Assembly: GCA_032128395.1 (NCBI GenBank)
Contig: JAQBGV010000065.1
Location: forward strand, 1-8,228
Direction: 5' to 3'
DNA: 8,228 nt
Source: JAQBGV01 sp032128395
GTDB lineage: Bacteria; Planctomycetota; UBA8108; UBA1146
Below, piece after piece: positions 1 through 6,383 of the stretch. The notes beneath the pieces were generated by a model. It was not told the origin of the DNA. It made no database searches and saw only the letters and a program-made list of their open reading frames with translations. The first letter of the stretch is position 1. Each line of letters opens with the position of its first letter. Both the position numbers and the translations under genes were made by a program.

Positions 1-164
1 CTCTCGACTCGAACGACGACGGGGCGCTCGACATCTCCGACCCGGTGCACTTCCTCAGCTACCTCTTCGCGATGGGAACCCCCCCTCCGCCGCCTCACCC
101 GGGGTGCGGACCAGATCCGACCGCCGGTGCACTCGACTGCCCGAGCTTCGTCGGCTGTCCCTGA
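1..164 (+). CDS. 3' end of a dockerin/EF-hand-type protein (partial)
   Basis: Only the last 53 residues are present, read from base 3; the 5' part is outside the window. The fragment starts with a dockerin-type calcium loop, DSNDDGALDISD, whose acidic or Asn residues fall at loop positions 1, 3, 5, 9 and 12, followed by the hydrophobic helix HFLSYLF. It ends in a proline run, then CGPDPTAGALDC and SFVGCP, and a TGA stop at 162-164. Dockerin type I repeats usually sit at the C-terminus of large exported proteins. The Pro-rich tail with regularly spaced cysteines resembles C-terminal modules I recall from Planctomycetota secreted proteins. The function of the whole protein cannot be told from this piece. 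It is the weakest-defined gene here, but the reading frame and EF-hand spacing are convincing. Confidence 0.75.
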   Translation, partial: LDSNDDGALDISDPVHFLSYLFAMGTPPPPPHPGCGPDPTAGALDCPSFVGCP

Positions 165-179
165 GGCGGTGTCTCTCGG

Positions 180-200
180 GGGGGCTTTCGGAGGGCCCCC
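180..200 (+). terminator. possible weak hairpin downstream of the dockerin-like gene
   Basis: GGGGGC (180-185) can pair with GCCCCC (195-200) around a 9-nt loop, 16 nt after the stop codon. No T-tract follows, so this is not a canonical intrinsic terminator. It is offered only because of its position between two co-directional genes. Confidence 0.2.
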
Positions 201-264
201 GCAGAGCCCCCTCTCACCCGCGGCAGAGCCGTTCCTGATTCATCCACAAGCGCTCACGGCTCTC

Positions 265-292
265 TTGATTCCCACCGCGCTCTGGCCACAAT
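265..292 (+). promoter_or_regulatory. possible sigma70-like promoter for the DUF1579 gene
   Basis: TTGATT (265-270) and CACAAT (287-292) are separated by 16 nt and each match 4 of 6 consensus bases. They lie in a comparatively A/T-rich patch of a GC-rich intergenic region, about 75 nt before the ATG at 369. This is a match by eye only. The arrangement would leave a 5' leader of about 70 nt containing the Shine-Dalgarno sequence. Confidence 0.25.
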
Positions 293-368
293 CGAGGTTC
301 CGGCTCTCACCCTAGACACCGGGAGGCTGGACCGAACCGCCACTTCGGCCACGGAGGAAGGATCCCCG

Positions 369-911
369 ATGAGCGACGTCCGATCCCGAGAGAGTTCCGC
401 ATCCCCCACCGGCGAGATCGATCCTTGCATGGCCGCGGGGATCCCGGGCCCCGAGCACGAGGTGCTGAAAGCCTTCGAAGGGAGCTGGAACGCGAGCGTG
501 TCGTATTGGATGAAGCCGGGGGAAGAGCCGATCCACGCCGACGGGACCATGGTGAACGAGTGGGTGCTCGGGAACCGATTCCTTCAGCAGCGGTACACCT
601 CGGACTTCATGGGCACGCCGTTCGAGGGTCTCGGGTTGTTCGGCTACAACAACGTCGATGGTCGCTACGAGGGGCTCTGGGGCGACACGATGTCGACCGG
701 GATGATGATCGAGACCGGGAAATACGACCCCGGGCTGCAGATCTTCACGATGATCGGCTCGGTCACCGAGCCCGCGAGCAAGAACCTGATGCGGAAGAAG
801 ACCGTGATCACCATCGACTCCCCGAATCAGCACACCATGTCGATGCACTTCTCCGACGAGGGCATCGACACGTTCTGGAAGTGCATGGAGATCGTCTACA
901 CCAGGTCGTAG
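369..911 (+). CDS. DUF1579 family protein
   Basis: A 180-residue protein of unknown function. The ATG is preceded by a strong Shine-Dalgarno GGAGG at 353-357, 11 nt upstream, which supports this start over the internal Met21. Residues about 30-180 fit the DUF1579 pattern: an early GSW motif (38-40), W-M-K-P-G-E-E-P (47-54), then LGNRFLQQRY (67-76), a MGTPFEGLGLFGYNN stretch (81-95), a D-x-M-S-T-G-M-M segment (107-113), and the closing M-E-I-V-Y-T-R-S. The predicted fold is a small beta-rich, lipocalin-like barrel. There is no signal peptide or membrane segment; the first 25 residues are polar and probably disordered, so the protein is likely cytoplasmic. It converges on the hydrogenase-like operon, with 118 nt between the stop codons, so a functional link to it is unlikely. 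No catalytic residues can be assigned. Confidence 0.85.
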   Translation: MSDVRSRESSASPTGEIDPCMAAGIPGPEHEVLKAFEGSWNASVSYWMKPGEEPIHADGTMVNEWVLGNRFLQQRYTSDFMGTPFEGLGLFGYNNVDGRYEGLWGDTMSTGMMIETGKYDPGLQIFTMIGSVTEPASKNLMRKKTVITIDSPNQHTMSMHFSDEGIDTFWKCMEIVYTRS

Positions 912-960
912 GTCTGCGGACCCCTGAGGGTTCCACCGATACGATCGACCTGAGCCGCCA

Positions 961-1009
961 TCGGGCAGGACCCGACCCGCACGACGACGTCTCGAACGAG
1001 GCTGCCCGA
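961..1009. terminator. inverted repeat between convergent genes, possible bidirectional terminator
   Basis: TCGGGCAG (961-968) is a perfect 8-bp inverted match to CTGCCCGA (1002-1009), with 33 nt between the arms. It sits in the 118-nt gap between the DUF1579 stop (911) and the stop of the last hyf-like gene (1030). The position suits transcription termination for both genes. However, no T-tract follows on either strand and the loop is long, so the role is inferred from position. A second, smaller hairpin, GGTC-TGCG-GACC, lies at 911-922. Confidence 0.3.
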
Positions 1010-1029
1010 CAGCCTCCTCGCGTCGCCCG

Positions 1030-1797
1030 TCAGTCCCCCTCCATCCTTCCAAGCAGACGCAGCAATCCATCGAGGATCGTCAGGGGGTGGGGAGGACATC
1101 CGGGGATGTGGAGATCGATCGGCAGGATCCCCCCCGCCCCGCCGAGTTGCTGCGGGTTCGTGAAGAACGGCCCACCGGAGATCGCACAGGCTCCCACCGC
1201 GATGACGATCTTGGGGGGAGCGACCGCCGCGTAGGTCTCCACGAGCGCGTCGCGCATATTCTCGGTGACACAACCCGTGATGAGCAGACCATCGGCGTGT
1301 CGGGGCGAGGCGACGAGGCGGATTCCGAATCGACCGAGGTCCCAGCCGATGGTGCCGAGCACGTTCACGTCCGCCTCGCAGGCGTTGCAGCCGCCGGCGC
1401 TCACCTGACGCAGCTGCAGCGAGCGACCGAACAGACGGCGGAGCCTCGCGTCGAGCGCGCCGGCGAGGACCAGCTCCTCCCCCTCCGCCACCACGAGCTC
1501 CTCGCGCCCTCGGGTCGCCAGGCGGTGGTCCGGCGAGTGACCGATCGCGCCCTCGGGGCACGCGTCGAGACAGTCGGTGCAGAAGAGGCACCGGCCGAGA
1601 TCGACGCGAGGGATGTCCTCGATCCGGATCGCATCCGTGGGGCAGGCGTCGACGCAAGCGCGACAGCCATCGGGGCAGCGACTGGGATCGATCCGGGGCC
1701 GACCGCGGAAGCGGCTCGACATCGCCGGGGGCGGTAGATCGGGGTAGCGCATCGTCCGGTGCCCCTGCCGCACTCTCGCGAGGATCGCTTTCAACAT
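1030..1797 (-). CDS. hyfI: fused ferredoxin (HyfH-like) and NuoB/HyfI-like Fe-S subunit of a hydrogenase-related complex
   Basis: A 255-residue peripheral-arm subunit expected to carry three [4Fe-4S] clusters. Residues 1-90 are HyfH/NuoI-like. The opening MLKAILARVRQGHRTMRYP matches the usual start of such ferredoxin subunits, which supports the ATG at 1797. Two cluster motifs follow, C41-x3-C45-x2-C48-x3-C52-P and C70-x2-C73-x2-C76-x3-C80-P. Residues about 125-250 are the NuoB/HyfI-like small subunit. Ligands for the proximal (N2-type) cluster are C137 and C140 (GCNAC), C204 (GACAISGG) and C234 (PGCPPHP). In E. coli Hyf and Hyc the ferredoxin and small subunit are separate genes; here they are one chain. 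The likely role is to take electrons from a soluble donor, perhaps ferredoxin, and pass them to the HyfG site. It is the last gene of the operon, 25 nt after hyfG, with only a weak GGGAC ribosome-binding match. C176 (LLITGCVTENM) is an extra cysteine not expected as a ligand. Confidence 0.92.
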   Translation of the reverse strand: MLKAILARVRQGHRTMRYPDLPPPAMSSRFRGRPRIDPSRCPDGCRACVDACPTDAIRIEDIPRVDLGRCLFCTDCLDACPEGAIGHSPDHRLATRGREELVVAEGEELVLAGALDARLRRLFGRSLQLRQVSAGGCNACEADVNVLGTIGWDLGRFGIRLVASPRHADGLLITGCVTENMRDALVETYAAVAPPKIVIAVGACAISGGPFFTNPQQLGGAGGILPIDLHIPGCPPHPLTILDGLLRLLGRMEGD

Positions 1798-1822
1798 CGA
1801 TCGGTCCCGTTCCCCTTCGCCC

Positions 1823-3376
1823 TCATAGGTCGTGGCCAGAGTACGACAAGTTGAAGCTCTTGTTCAGGAGCGGGAAGTCCGAGATCTGCTGCTCGCGCAT
1901 CGCGATCGCCAGTCCCAGCCAGTTGTGGAAGGACGGATCGGTGAGCTTGTAGCGCGCGAAGCGCCCTCGTGCATCGGTCGTCGCCACGTGGCAGACCTCA
2001 CCCCGCCACCCTTCGACGAGCGAGACCGCGATCCGATCGGGGGCGAGTCGGTCGATCCCGAGCCGGTCCCCGACTCCCCCCTCGGGGAGCCCGCCGAGTC
2101 GCTCGCGGATGAACTCCAGAGACCGCTTGATCTCCAGCGATCGGACGAACGCGCGGGAGAGGACATCCCCGCCGTGGGCGACGGCCACGGGGATGTGCGC
2201 GAACTGGTAGATCCCGGTCGGATGATCCTGCCGCACGTCGCGCTCCACGCCGCAGGCGCGGGCGGCGACTCCGACCAGACCCAGATCGAGGCAGTCATCG
2301 GGCCGGAGCGCTCCGGTCCCCTCGAATCGCGCCATCACCGATGGGGAGCGCCAGAGGAGATCGATCGCCGCCGCGAGTTCCTCTCCCGCGGTCGCGAGCC
2401 CCTCGCGGAGGTCCGCGGCTTCCGTTGCGGAGAGGTCGAACCTCATCCCCCCGGGGACGAAGAGACTACGCCCGAAGCGATTGCCACAGATCGCAGCGGT
2501 CGCGTTCAGGAAATCACCGCGCAGGCGGCCGCAGAACGAGGCGGTGGGGAGATACCCGACATCTCCGGCCAGCGCCCCGAGATCGCCGCTGTGGTTCGCG
2601 AGTCGTTCGAGCTCGAGGGCGATCCCCCGGAGGGCCTGCGCGCGGGGCGGGGGAGTGACGCCGGCGAGCGCCTCGAGATTCTGACAGTAGGCAAAGGCGT
2701 GACCCGAGGTGGTGTCCCCGGCCGCCGTCTCGATCTGATGCAGGGTGAGCTTCGTCGGACCCCCCCGTGCGGCCTCCTCCACCCCGCGATGCTGGTAGCC
2801 GAGTGAGATCTCGAGGTGGAACACGTGCTCGCCGTGACATTGGAAGCGGAAGTGCCCTGGTTCGATGACTCCCGCATGCACGGGGCCCACCGCGACCTCG
2901 TGGATCTCCTCCCCTTCCATGCGGAAGAACTCGGTGATCCCGACCCGGGGTGCGGGCGTCGCACGCGCCTCCTTCGCCAGACTCCGCGAGAAGGGTTCGG
3001 CGAACCGGACCGGCTTCGGCCACGGGTGACCGTCGAACCTTACTCCGAACTGCTCTGCGATCTCCCGCTCGAAGAGGTGCGCCTGGGTCGCGTCCGGAGT
3101 GATCGATGGAGTCCGCGGCTGCGGTCCGGTCAAAGTGGTCGCGGCCACCACGAGGCGACCCTCGAAGTCGTCGGCGAGGACGGCGACCAGCTCGACCGAT
3201 GCGTCCGGATTCTCCGGACTCCCTTGCCCGCCGAAGTACGACACGAGCCGCCATCCGCTCTGGATGGACTCCACCACCCGACGCCGGAACTCCTCCGGGG
3301 GGAGGGACGGAACCGCCGCGCGGGGGATCGCCGTGCCGTTTCGCAGCTCTGCCAGGGGACGCGGGGTCTCGCTCAC
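1823..3376 (-). CDS. hyfG: hydrogenase large-subunit homologue lacking Ni-Fe ligands (HyfG/NuoCD-like, Ehr-type)
   Basis: A 517-residue protein from a GTG start. Residues about 25-125 are the NuoC-like domain, with a signature at E103-R-E-I-A-E-Q-F-G followed by GHPWP. Residues about 150-517 are the NuoD/NiFe-large-subunit-like domain: EPGHFRF (172-178), GYQHRG (193-198), LELERLANH (254-262), and a closing YKLTDPSFHNWLGL (476-489). The catalytic cysteines of group 4 hydrogenases are absent. The segment matching ERVCGICGFAH reads ETAAGDTTSGH (216-226), and the C-terminal DPCYSC reads NLSYSG (509-514). The chain ends at residue 517, without the propeptide that a maturation endopeptidase would remove. 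E. coli HyfG is about 570 residues. It should therefore not bind Ni-Fe or turn over H2, and fits the energy-converting-hydrogenase-related (Ehr) group. The start is set by the 4-nt GTGA overlap with hyfF and a GGAGAG ribosome-binding site; longer upstream readings run into hyfF. Confidence 0.93.
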   Translation of the reverse strand: MSETPRPLAELRNGTAIPRAAVPSLPPEEFRRRVVESIQSGWRLVSYFGGQGSPENPDASVELVAVLADDFEGRLVVAATTLTGPQPRTPSITPDATQAHLFEREIAEQFGVRFDGHPWPKPVRFAEPFSRSLAKEARATPAPRVGITEFFRMEGEEIHEVAVGPVHAGVIEPGHFRFQCHGEHVFHLEISLGYQHRGVEEAARGGPTKLTLHQIETAAGDTTSGHAFAYCQNLEALAGVTPPPRAQALRGIALELERLANHSGDLGALAGDVGYLPTASFCGRLRGDFLNATAAICGNRFGRSLFVPGGMRFDLSATEAADLREGLATAGEELAAAIDLLWRSPSVMARFEGTGALRPDDCLDLGLVGVAARACGVERDVRQDHPTGIYQFAHIPVAVAHGGDVLSRAFVRSLEIKRSLEFIRERLGGLPEGGVGDRLGIDRLAPDRIAVSLVEGWRGEVCHVATTDARGRFARYKLTDPSFHNWLGLAIAMREQQISDFPLLNKSFNLSYSGHDL

Positions 3377-4809
3377 GAGGTGCTCTCCAGATAGACCGCG
3401 GCCTCCTCGAGCAGTCGCAGGAGCGGGGCGGGGATGTGGATGCCGAGCAGCAGCACGAGGAGGAAGAGCAGGACGATCGGCAGGACGGTGGCGGCCGAGT
3501 CTCGGTGGCCGGTGTCGGGATCGCCCGGTCGAGGTGCGCCCTGGACCACCGCGAGGACCGTCGCCCCCATCCCCATGAACACCACGAACATCAGACCGAG
3601 GAACGCCGTCGCGGTGAGGTAGTGCTCCTCTTCGATGGTCGCGCGGAGGATCGTGAACTCGCTCACGAACGGACCGAAGGGGGGGGACCCGGTGATGGCG
3701 AGGAAGCCCCCGAGCAGGAGCGTCCCCGAGACCGGGAGTCGCAAGAGCGCACCGCGCACCTGATCGGTGCTCTTCGAGCCGTAGGCGCGGTGGATGTTCC
3801 CGGACGAGAGGAAGAGCACTCCCTTGGTGAGCGCGTTGTTCAAGAGGTGGAGCAGGGATCCGAACAGCGCCGTCCCCCCGATCCCGATCCCGATGATCAG
3901 GATCCCCATCTGCTCGACGCTCGAGTACGCGAGCATCCGCTTGAAGTCCCGCTGCCTCACGATGAACACCGCGGCGAATACCATCGAGACGATCCCCATC
4001 CCGACGAGCAGCCGACCCGTGCGCTCCCCGTCCCCCGCCGCTCGCGCGATCATCTCGATGCGCACGATCGCGGTGAAGGCACAGCTCGTCATCCCGCCCG
4101 CGAACAGCGCCCCGACGATCCCCGCCGCCTCCCCGTAGGCATCGGGCTTCCAGGTGTGCATCGGAGCGAGCCCCATCTTCGTGCCGTAGCCGACCAACAG
4201 GGTGACGAAGGCGGCGCGGAGCCACGGTTTCGACAACGAACCCGCCGAAGCGACCAGGTCATCGAAGAGCAGGGTCGGGGGGAGATCCGCCTCGAGCGAG
4301 GCGTACGCGAGGAAGAAGGAACCGAGGAGGGCCAGTGCGATCCCGACCGAGCAGATGAGGAGGGTCTTCCACGCCGCCTCCAGGGAACGGGCGGTGCGGT
4401 TGAAGTAGAGGAGAGGAAGGCTGGCGAGGGTCGTCCCCTCGATCGCCACCCACAAGAGTCCGAGATGATGCGCGAAGAGCACCGCGGTCATCGCCAGCAG
4501 CATGAGCAGCAGGCACGAGCAGAACACCCGGTTCGGTCGATCGTGGCGCACCCGCAGGTACCCGGGTGCGTAGAGCGAACAGGCGAAGAAGAGCACACTG
4601 ATCGCGATGAGTGGGATCTTCCCGAGCGGATCGAGCAGCAGCCACCCGCCGAGCGCGGTCCCCTTCGTCTCGCCGAGCGCGAGGATCGTCGCGAAGAGAT
4701 GACCCGCCCCCGCGAACGGGAGCACCCACGGCCGGTGACGGTTCGAGGGGAGAGCGGCGGCGATGATCGCCCCGGCGAGCGGAATCGCGAGGATCGTGAG
4801 CAGGGGCAT
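3373..4809 (-). CDS. hyfF: antiporter-like membrane subunit (HyfF-like, NuoN/NuoM/MrpD family)
   Basis: A 478-residue, strongly hydrophobic protein with about 13-14 predicted membrane helices. It belongs to the proton-conducting membrane transporter family (NuoL/M/N, MrpA/D). Typical ion-path residues are present: a Glu in LLWVAIEGTTL (E124), a Lys in GYGTKMGLAPMHTWKPDA (K211), a Lys in QRDFKRMLAYSSVEQMG (K290), and a Lys in NNALTKGVLFL (K329). The motif GSPPFGPFVSEF follows. Two spots differ from the commonest pattern in this family: VEQMG, often VEHMG, and NNALTK, often NHALTK. It should move protons or Na+ across the cytoplasmic membrane, driven by electron transfer in the peripheral arm. 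Length is near E. coli HyfF (about 526) but shorter at the C-terminus. The ATG lies 2 nt after the hyfE stop, with GGGAG 5 nt upstream. Confidence 0.93.
   Translation of the reverse strand: MPLLTILAIPLAGAIIAAALPSNRHRPWVLPFAGAGHLFATILALGETKGTALGGWLLLDPLGKIPLIAISVLFFACSLYAPGYLRVRHDRPNRVFCSCLLLMLLAMTAVLFAHHLGLLWVAIEGTTLASLPLLYFNRTARSLEAAWKTLLICSVGIALALLGSFFLAYASLEADLPPTLLFDDLVASAGSLSKPWLRAAFVTLLVGYGTKMGLAPMHTWKPDAYGEAAGIVGALFAGGMTSCAFTAIVRIEMIARAAGDGERTGRLLVGMGIVSMVFAAVFIVRQRDFKRMLAYSSVEQMGILIIGIGIGGTALFGSLLHLLNNALTKGVLFLSSGNIHRAYGSKSTDQVRGALLRLPVSGTLLLGGFLAITGSPPFGPFVSEFTILRATIEEEHYLTATAFLGLMFVVFMGMGATVLAVVQGAPRPGDPDTGHRDSAATVLPIVLLFLLVLLLGIHIPAPLLRLLEEAAVYLESTS
3374..3388 (-). promoter_or_regulatory. 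ribosome-binding site and GTG start of hyfG overlapping the hyfF stop
   Basis: On the minus strand GGAGAG (3388-3383) is followed by 6 nt and GTG (3376-3374). The GTG shares bases with the hyfF TGA stop (3375-3373), giving GTGA. This junction fixes the hyfG start, since the frame is open for another 283 codons upstream, and it suggests translational coupling between hyfF and hyfG. Confidence 0.7.
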
Positions 4810-4811
4810 GA

Positions 4812-5453
4812 CTACTCCCTCAGCGTCGACAGTTGGGAGCTGTCGACCGAGGAGAAGGTCCGTCGGATGTGATGGAGGAGGATCCCCATCACGAAGATCG
4901 CCACGAACAGATCGAGGAGCACGCCGATCTCGACCAGGAAGGGCATCGCCTCGAGGAGCAGGACCCCGAAGATGAAGATCCCGTTCTCGAGGGCCAGATA
5001 CCCGACCACCTGACTGATCGACTTCCTGCGGGTGGTCAGGATCAGGAATCCGGTGAAGACCGTCGCGAACGAAGCCGGGACGATGAAGGTGTCGCGGTGC
5101 GCTTCGATCAAGGGGAGCGAGCGGGCGAGGAGGATGGAGAGCCCCGTCCCGAGTGCGCCGAGCAAGAGCGAAGCGGTGAAGCCGATGATCGGCTCCACCT
5201 CTCGGTGGACCTCGCTGTCGCGGACGGCGCGCAAGAGGAGTCTCGGGATCAGAACTCCCTTGAGCCCGATCGCCCCCACGCAGATCACGATCTTCTCGAG
5301 GGAGAGGCCCGGGTGGGCGAGGATCGGCAGCATCCCGAGCAGGACCCCTTGCATGGCAGCGGCTCGGATGACGGAAACCGTCCGGCTCGACCCCAGCATC
5401 TGGAAGTCGAGCAGTACCACCAGGACGAGCAGGGTGTCGAGTGCGGGGTCCAT
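4812..5453 (-). CDS. hyfE: HyfE-like membrane subunit
   Basis: A 213-residue membrane protein, essentially the same length as E. coli HyfE (216). About 6-7 hydrophobic segments are visible. The C-terminal half is NuoK-like and carries the HyfE signature TRRKSISQVVGYLALENGIF (141-160) and VEIGVLLDLFVAIFVMGIL (174-192), with a conserved Glu (E156) in the helix and E175. NuoK-type subunits link the antiporter-like subunits to the proximal membrane part of the complex. The ATG at 5453 was chosen because it lies 5 nt after the hyfC stop and is preceded by GGTGA (5463-5459). An upstream ATG at 5639 would add 62 Arg/Pro-rich residues that only overlap hyfC out of frame. The gene is followed 2 nt later by hyfF. 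No hyfD-type gene lies between it and hyfC, unlike in E. coli hyf. Confidence 0.92.
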   Translation of the reverse strand: MDPALDTLLVLVVLLDFQMLGSSRTVSVIRAAAMQGVLLGMLPILAHPGLSLEKIVICVGAIGLKGVLIPRLLLRAVRDSEVHREVEPIIGFTASLLLGALGTGLSILLARSLPLIEAHRDTFIVPASFATVFTGFLILTTRRKSISQVVGYLALENGIFIFGVLLLEAMPFLVEIGVLLDLFVAIFVMGILLHHIRRTFSSVDSSQLSTLRE

Positions 5454-5458
5454 CGAGT

Positions 5459-6373
5459 TCACCGGTACAGGAATGCCAGGCCGAACCCGGAGAGGAGCGC
5501 GGCCGAGACGAGGAGGTTGGGGAGATGGCTGAGTCGCAACCGCGCCATGGTGGACTCGACGATCCCGATCAGCACAGCGAGCGCGCCGATCGCGACCAGG
5601 AAGAGCGCGCCGTCGGCGAGCCAGACTCCTGTCCGCCACGGCAGCACCACGCCGATGACGAGTGCGCTCATCGCGAACAGCTTCACCGCCGACCCGTACA
5701 GGATCATGCCGAGAGCCGGGCCGCTGTGATCGAGCACCATCACCTCGTGGATCATGGTCAGCTCGAGGTGGGTGTTCGGATCGTCGAACGGGATCCGGCA
5801 GTTCTCGGCGAGTAGCACGATGAACCAGCTCGCACCGACGAGCACCAGCACGCCGGCGACCACGCTCCCCTCATGGAGGACCGTCTCCCCCCCCAGCATT
5901 CCGGAGAGGCTCTGCGATCCCGTCAGTCGGGCGAGGACCACGAAACCGAGGAAGAGCGCTGGCTCGGCGAGACACGAGTAGGTCAGCTCCCGAGCCGCCC
6001 CCATCCCCTCGAACGAGGATCCGGTGTCGAGCGCCGCGGCGGCGGTGAAGAACCGCCCCAGCGAGAGGAGGGCGGCGAACAGGATCATGTCCCCGGCGAA
6101 GGCGACCGGGGCCTCCGCGTGCCCCAGGGGGACGATGAGTGCGGCGCCGAGGGCGGTCGTCAGGCCGACCACGGGTCCCGCGAGGAAGATCCAGGTCGTG
6201 GTCCGGCTCGACACCATCTGTTTGCGGAACAACTTCGCGAGGTCGTAGTACGACTGGAGGATGGGGGGACCGGTGCGGCCGGCGAACACCGACTTCGTGC
6301 GGTTCACGATCCCGAGGAGGAGCGGTGGCAGGATGATCACCGTCGCGATGTGCAGAGCGACCTCGAGGATCAT
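5459..6373 (-). CDS. hyfC: NuoH-like membrane anchor subunit (HyfC/HycD-like)
   Basis: A 304-residue membrane protein with about 8 predicted helices (E. coli HyfC has about 315 residues). It is the NuoH/HyfC subunit that docks the hydrophilic arm on the membrane and lines the path from the redox site to the membrane ion channels. Recognisable parts are GRTGPPILQSYYDLAKLFRK (32-51) and the acidic cytoplasmic loop ENCRIPFDDPNTHLELTMIH (190-209), followed by E210. E190, D197, D198, E204 and E210 match the charged loop typical of group 4 hydrogenase anchors rather than that of true NuoH. The ATG at 6373 is 10 nt after the hyfB stop, with GAGGT (6385-6381) overlapping that stop, 7 nt before the start. 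A later ATG would remove the first helix. Confidence 0.93.
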   Translation of the reverse strand: MILEVALHIATVIILPPLLLGIVNRTKSVFAGRTGPPILQSYYDLAKLFRKQMVSSRTTTWIFLAGPVVGLTTALGAALIVPLGHAEAPVAFAGDMILFAALLSLGRFFTAAAALDTGSSFEGMGAARELTYSCLAEPALFLGFVVLARLTGSQSLSGMLGGETVLHEGSVVAGVLVLVGASWFIVLLAENCRIPFDDPNTHLELTMIHEVMVLDHSGPALGMILYGSAVKLFAMSALVIGVVLPWRTGVWLADGALFLVAIGALAVLIGIVESTMARLRLSHLPNLLVSAALLSGFGLAFLYR

Positions 6374-6383
6374 CGGGAGGACC

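Noticed and set aside
312..1070. 252-codon minus-strand frame antisense to the DUF1579 gene
   Set aside because: Antisense shadow with low-complexity composition; it would also overlap the end of hyfI.
425..1234. 269-codon plus-strand frame overlapping the DUF1579 gene and the end of hyfI
   Set aside because: Out of phase with both genes, Arg/His/Asp-rich, and has no family resemblance; a GC-rich artefact.
3679..3686. Run of eight G (C8 on the coding strand) in hyfF, considered as a phase-variable tract
   Set aside because: It encodes the conserved Ser-Pro-Pro-Phe motif and the frame is intact; eight bases in a GC-rich gene is not strong evidence for phase variation.
3377..4225. Long upstream extension of the hyfG frame (up to 283 more codons on the minus strand)
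   Set aside because: It lies out of frame over hyfF, encodes Arg/His/Pro-rich low-complexity sequence, and a GTG start with a ribosome-binding site sits exactly at the hyfF stop.
3106..4872. 588-codon plus-strand open frame opposite hyfF and hyfG
   Set aside because: Composition is dominated by Arg, Glu, Gly and Pro, as expected for the antisense of a GC-rich hydrophobic gene; it spans two real genes and shows no recognisable domain.
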